Origin: Pseudomonadota bacterium
Lineage (GTDB): Bacteria; Pseudomonadota; Alphaproteobacteria; Parvibaculales; Parvibaculaceae
Reading direction: 5' to 3'
Assembly: GCA_021780275.1 (NCBI GenBank)
Contig: JAJXZC010000486.1
Coordinates: 1 to 16,649, forward strand
Length of the DNA stretch: 16,649 nt
Of the stretch, positions 14,519 through 16,649 are shown one piece after another (position 1 is the first letter of the stretch; each line of letters opens with the position of its first letter). The translations under genes were made by a program, and so were the position numbers. The notes under the pieces were generated by a model that saw only the letters and a program-made list of their open reading frames with translations, had not been told where the DNA came from and did not search any database.

Positions 14519-15373
14519 TCAGCCGATTGGCAGATCGTCGTTCTCAGGCACCTGGGCGCTTGCCATGCGCGCCTGATGATGGCGATAGCGCGCGACGCTG
14601 ACGGGGATCATGGCCAGATAGCCGGCACTCAGCGCGGTGAAGGCGATCCAGGGATAGTTCAGGATCACCGCCGCGGAAAAACCAACCAGCAGCAAAATCG
14701 GCAGGACCATGTCGCGCTTGATGCGAACGCCCATTCGCTTGCCTGAAAAGGTCGGTATGCGGCTGATCAGCAGGAAGGCGACGAAGAAGCAATGCACTGC
14801 GATGAGCAGCGGCAGGGTATTCAACCCGTCGAGGCCGATGAAGCTCAGATAGAGCGGCAGCATGACAAGCATGGCGCCCGCCGGCGCGGGCACGCCGACG
14901 AAGTAATTGCCGGTCCAGGCGGGCTTGTCCGGGTCTTCCAGCGCCACGTTGAAGCGCGCGAGACGCAGCGCGCAGCAAACCGCATAGCCCAGCACCGCGA
15001 TCCAGCCGAGGCCGCCGATCTCGTTCAATGACCAGAGATAGAGAACGAGCACCGGCGCCACGCCGAAATTCACGAAATCCGTGAGCGAGTCGAGTTCGGC
15101 GCCGAATTTCGATGATCCGTTGAGAAGCCGCGCCACGCGGCCATCGAGCCCGTCGAAAACCGAGGCAACGATGATCGCCGCCACGGCAGCCTCGAACTTC
15201 GCTTCAAGCGCAAAGCGGATCGCCGTGAGGCCCGCACAGAGCGCAAGCACGGTCAGCGCGTTCGGAATGATCGTGCGGATCGGCATGTGCCCGAAGTGAC
15301 CGCCCGGACGCCGGCTGCGGAATCCGCGCCCCCTCTCGGGGCGCTGACCGAAGGGCGGAATGGGATTGGCCAT
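14519..15373 (-). CDS. pssA: Phosphatidylserine synthase (CDP-alcohol phosphatidyltransferase family)
   Basis: PssA joins CDP-diacylglycerol with L-serine to give phosphatidylserine in the inner membrane, the substrate of Psd encoded just upstream. The 284-residue product starts at ATG 15371-15373 after GAGGA. Residues 1-30 are Arg/Gly/Pro-rich and likely flexible. The catalytic CDP-alcohol phosphatidyltransferase motif is complete: D74, D77-G-R-V-A-R82, G91, D95 and D99 in the D-G-x2-A-R-x8-G-x3-D-x3-D pattern. About eight hydrophobic helices fill the remainder, and the C-terminus (about 265-284) is soluble. It is of the integral-membrane (Bacillus/alphaproteobacterial) class and not the E. 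coli peripheral class. Assignment to serine rather than another head group rests mainly on the adjacent psd gene. It is the last gene of the run and lies 35 bases after psd. Confidence 0.95.
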   Translation of the reverse strand: MANPIPPFGQRPERGRGFRSRRPGGHFGHMPIRTIIPNALTVLALCAGLTAIRFALEAKFEAAVAAIIVASVFDGLDGRVARLLNGSSKFGAELDSLTDFVNFGVAPVLVLYLWSLNEIGGLGWIAVLGYAVCCALRLARFNVALEDPDKPAWTGNYFVGVPAPAGAMLVMLPLYLSFIGLDGLNTLPLLIAVHCFFVAFLLISRIPTFSGKRMGVRIKRDMVLPILLLVGFSAAVILNYPWIAFTALSAGYLAMIPVSVARYRHHQARMASAQVPENDDLPIG

Positions 15374-15387
15374 GGGCTCGTCCTCTT

Positions 15388-15417
15388 GCCTGTTCAAAAG
15401 TGGCCTGTTCAAATGTG
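15388..15417 (-). repeat. 15-bp tandem duplication spanning the psd stop codon
   Basis: Two adjacent 15-base copies (15388-15402 and 15403-15417 on the plus strand) read GCCTGTTCAAAAGTG and GCCTGTTCAAATGTG, differing at one base. On the coding strand the first copy ends psd with CAC-ATT-TGA, and the second gives CAC-TTT-TGA in the same frame 15 bases later, making a backup stop. The duplication accounts for nearly half of the psd-pssA spacer. Confidence 0.85.
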
Positions 15418-16089
15418 GTGCGGTTCGACGGAGATCGAATCCGCCAGCACCGTCTCGCCGGAAATGGCGGTCTGGCCGACGGCGACGAGCGGGATCGCGC
15501 CTTCCGGCAGATAGACGTCGAGGCGGCTGCCGAAGCGGATGATGCCATAGCGCTCGCCTGCCTGAAGCTCCTTGCCTTCCGCGACGTCGCAAACGATGCG
15601 CCGCGCGACGAGGCCCGCAACCTGCACCACGACAATCTGCTGGCCGTCCGCGCGCTCGATCACGAGCGAGTTGCGCTCATTGTCCTCGCTCGCCTTGTCG
15701 AGGCTCGCATTGAGGAACTGACCGGGGCGATAGGCGACGCGCAGCACCTTGCCCGCGATGGGCGAGCGGTTCACATGGCAGTTGAAGACATTCATGAAAA
15801 TGCTGACGCGCGTACGGCGCATGTCGCCGAGGCCGAGTTCCGGCGGCGGCGAGGCTTCGGTTATCATGTTGACCACGCCGTCGGCGGGGCTGATGACGAG
15901 CCCCTCGCGCTTCGGCGTCACGCGGTCCGGATCGCGGAAGAAATAGAGGCACCAGAGCGTCAGCACGACGCCCACCCAGCCCAGCGGATACCAGAGCAGG
16001 AAAAGCACGACCGTCACCGCCGCGAAGATGATGACGAAGCGGTGGCCTTCGCGATGGATGGGCACCAGGATCGAGGTCAGGCTGTCCAT
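15409..16089 (-). CDS. psd: Phosphatidylserine decarboxylase proenzyme, short membrane-anchored type
   Basis: Psd decarboxylates phosphatidylserine to phosphatidylethanolamine. It is made as a proenzyme that cuts itself between Gly and Ser, leaving a pyruvoyl group at the new N-terminus of the small alpha chain. In this 226-residue protein the site is G187-S188 in [11 protein letters not shown], the variant found in short bacterial and archaeal enzymes instead of the LGST of E. coli. Candidates for the self-cleavage triad are D70 (SPADG), H105 (NCHVNRSP) and S188. Two hydrophobic segments (about 17-34 and 36-51) anchor the N-terminus. The start ATG 16087-16089 follows GGAAAG. It sits between an ABC exporter gene (41 bases upstream) and pssA (35 bases downstream) on the same strand, so the three may be co-transcribed. 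PssA and Psd form two consecutive steps. Confidence 0.96.
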   Translation of the reverse strand: MDSLTSILVPIHREGHRFVIIFAAVTVVLFLLWYPLGWVGVVLTLWCLYFFRDPDRVTPKREGLVISPADGVVNMITEASPPPELGLGDMRRTRVSIFMNVFNCHVNRSPIAGKVLRVAYRPGQFLNASLDKASEDNERNSLVIERADGQQIVVVQVAGLVARRIVCDVAEGKELQAGERYGIIRFGSRLDVYLPEGAIPLVAVGQTAISGETVLADSISVEPHHI

Positions 16090-16130
16090 AGGTTCTTTCC
16101 GGCTCTCAGGTTCAATTTTGAATGCGCAGT

Positions 16131-16649
16131 CTAGCCCGGTTCGCCGACAAGCGCATCAATGGCGGGATCGGGTTCGGGCGAGGCCTCGTCCTCGGTCTCC
16201 TTGAGCTTCTCGCGCGCCGCGTCAGCCTCGCGCTGACGGTTCCACATGGCGGCATATTTTCCGCCTCGGGCGAGGAGTTCGTCATGGCGCCCGCGCTCGG
16301 CGATACGGCCGTGATCGAGAACGATGATCTCGTCTGCGTCGACCACGGTGGAAAGCCGGTGCGCAATGATGAGCGTCGTGCGGTCCTGCGAGATGCGCTT
16401 CAGGGCCGCCTGAATCTCCTTCTCGGTATGCGTATCGAGCGCGGAGGTCGCCTCGTCGAGAATGAGAATGGGCGGGTTCTTGAGAATGGTGCGGGCGATG
16501 GCCACGCGCTGTTTCTCGCCGCCCGAAAGCTTGAGGCCGCGCTCGCCCACCATCGTGTCGAATCCCTTGGGCAATCGCGCAACGAAATCCGCGATCTGCG
16601 CCTGCGCTGCCGCCTCGAAGACCTCCCCGTCGCTCGCATCGGGGCGACC
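16131..16649 (-). CDS. ABC exporter ATP-binding domain, Atm1/heavy-metal-type, N-terminus outside window
   Basis: Only the last 172 residues lie in the window, running to its edge, so the membrane domain and Walker A are outside. The visible part has the end of the ATPase domain: a Q-I-A-D-F helix, [14 protein letters not shown], the signature LSGGEKQR, Walker B ILILDE with the D-loop ATSALD, and the switch histidine in AHRLST. The [11 protein letters not shown] that follows the D-loop is typical of Atm1-type half transporters, which export glutathione-related or sulfur/metal compounds; this narrower assignment is moderate. A soluble acidic tail of about 35 residues (rich in Glu, Asp, Pro) follows the fold. 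It is the first visible gene of a run with psd and pssA, spaced 41 bases from psd. Confidence 0.88.
   Translation of the reverse strand, partial: GRPDASDGEVFEAAAQAQIADFVARLPKGFDTMVGERGLKLSGGEKQRVAIARTILKNPPILILDEATSALDTHTEKEIQAALKRISQDRTTLIIAHRLSTVVDADEIIVLDHGRIAERGRHDELLARGGKYAAMWNRQREADAAREKLKETEDEASPEPDPAIDALVGEPG

Noticed and set aside
15374..15592. Extended pssA frame starting inside psd
   Set aside because: It overlaps psd in another frame; the ATG at 15373 has a GAGGA site and starts a family-like protein.

Overview
The window is a stretch of ordinary, densely packed chromosome from a GC-rich proteobacterium, most likely an alphaproteobacterium. Supporting signs are the PleC/DivJ-style HisKA kinase, the 17-kDa-antigen-type glycine-zipper protein, the short membrane-anchored Psd next to PssA, and an Atm1-like ABC exporter end. 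A Parvibaculum-like member of the Hyphomicrobiales is my best guess, at low confidence. No tRNA, rRNA, CRISPR array, transposase or phage gene was seen. Both window edges cut through genes.

Layout. (1) 1-2041, minus strand: the start of a putrescine/polyamine ABC importer, potF followed by a partial potH, with a strong hairpin between them. (2) 2042-2771: a 730-base divergent intergenic region holding a hairpin in the potF leader and a possible short leader peptide ahead of ilvD. (3) 2772-4628, plus: ilvD, dihydroxy-acid dehydratase of the [4Fe-4S] type, closed by a bidirectional terminator. (4) 4696-6198, minus: an exported protein with about ten Gln/Arg-rich 13-residue repeats and a glycine-zipper C-terminus. 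(5) 6388-7191, plus: uppP (bacA), undecaprenyl-diphosphate phosphatase. (6) 7302-8804, plus: a six-helix membrane sensor histidine kinase without a nearby response regulator. (7) 8834-10285, minus: a PilZ domain fused to a SAM methyltransferase. (8) 10391-12697, minus: an RND/MMPL-type exporter. (9) 12995-14281, plus: a second, unusual SAM methyltransferase with a long disordered N-terminus, then a possible 47-residue protein. (10) 14519-16649, minus: an Atm1-like ABC exporter (partial), psd and pssA, a compact run ending in phosphatidylserine/phosphatidylethanolamine synthesis.

How they fit together. Much of the window concerns the envelope: polyamine uptake, lipid-carrier recycling (UppP), aminophospholipid synthesis (PssA then Psd), a surface-antigen-like protein and an RND exporter. 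The part with least explanation is 7302-14281. There a membrane kinase, a PilZ-methyltransferase that looks c-di-GMP-gated, an MMPL-like exporter and another methyltransferase sit side by side. This could be a small-molecule or lipid methylation, export and sensing module, but the genes are not one operon and the link is a hypothesis.
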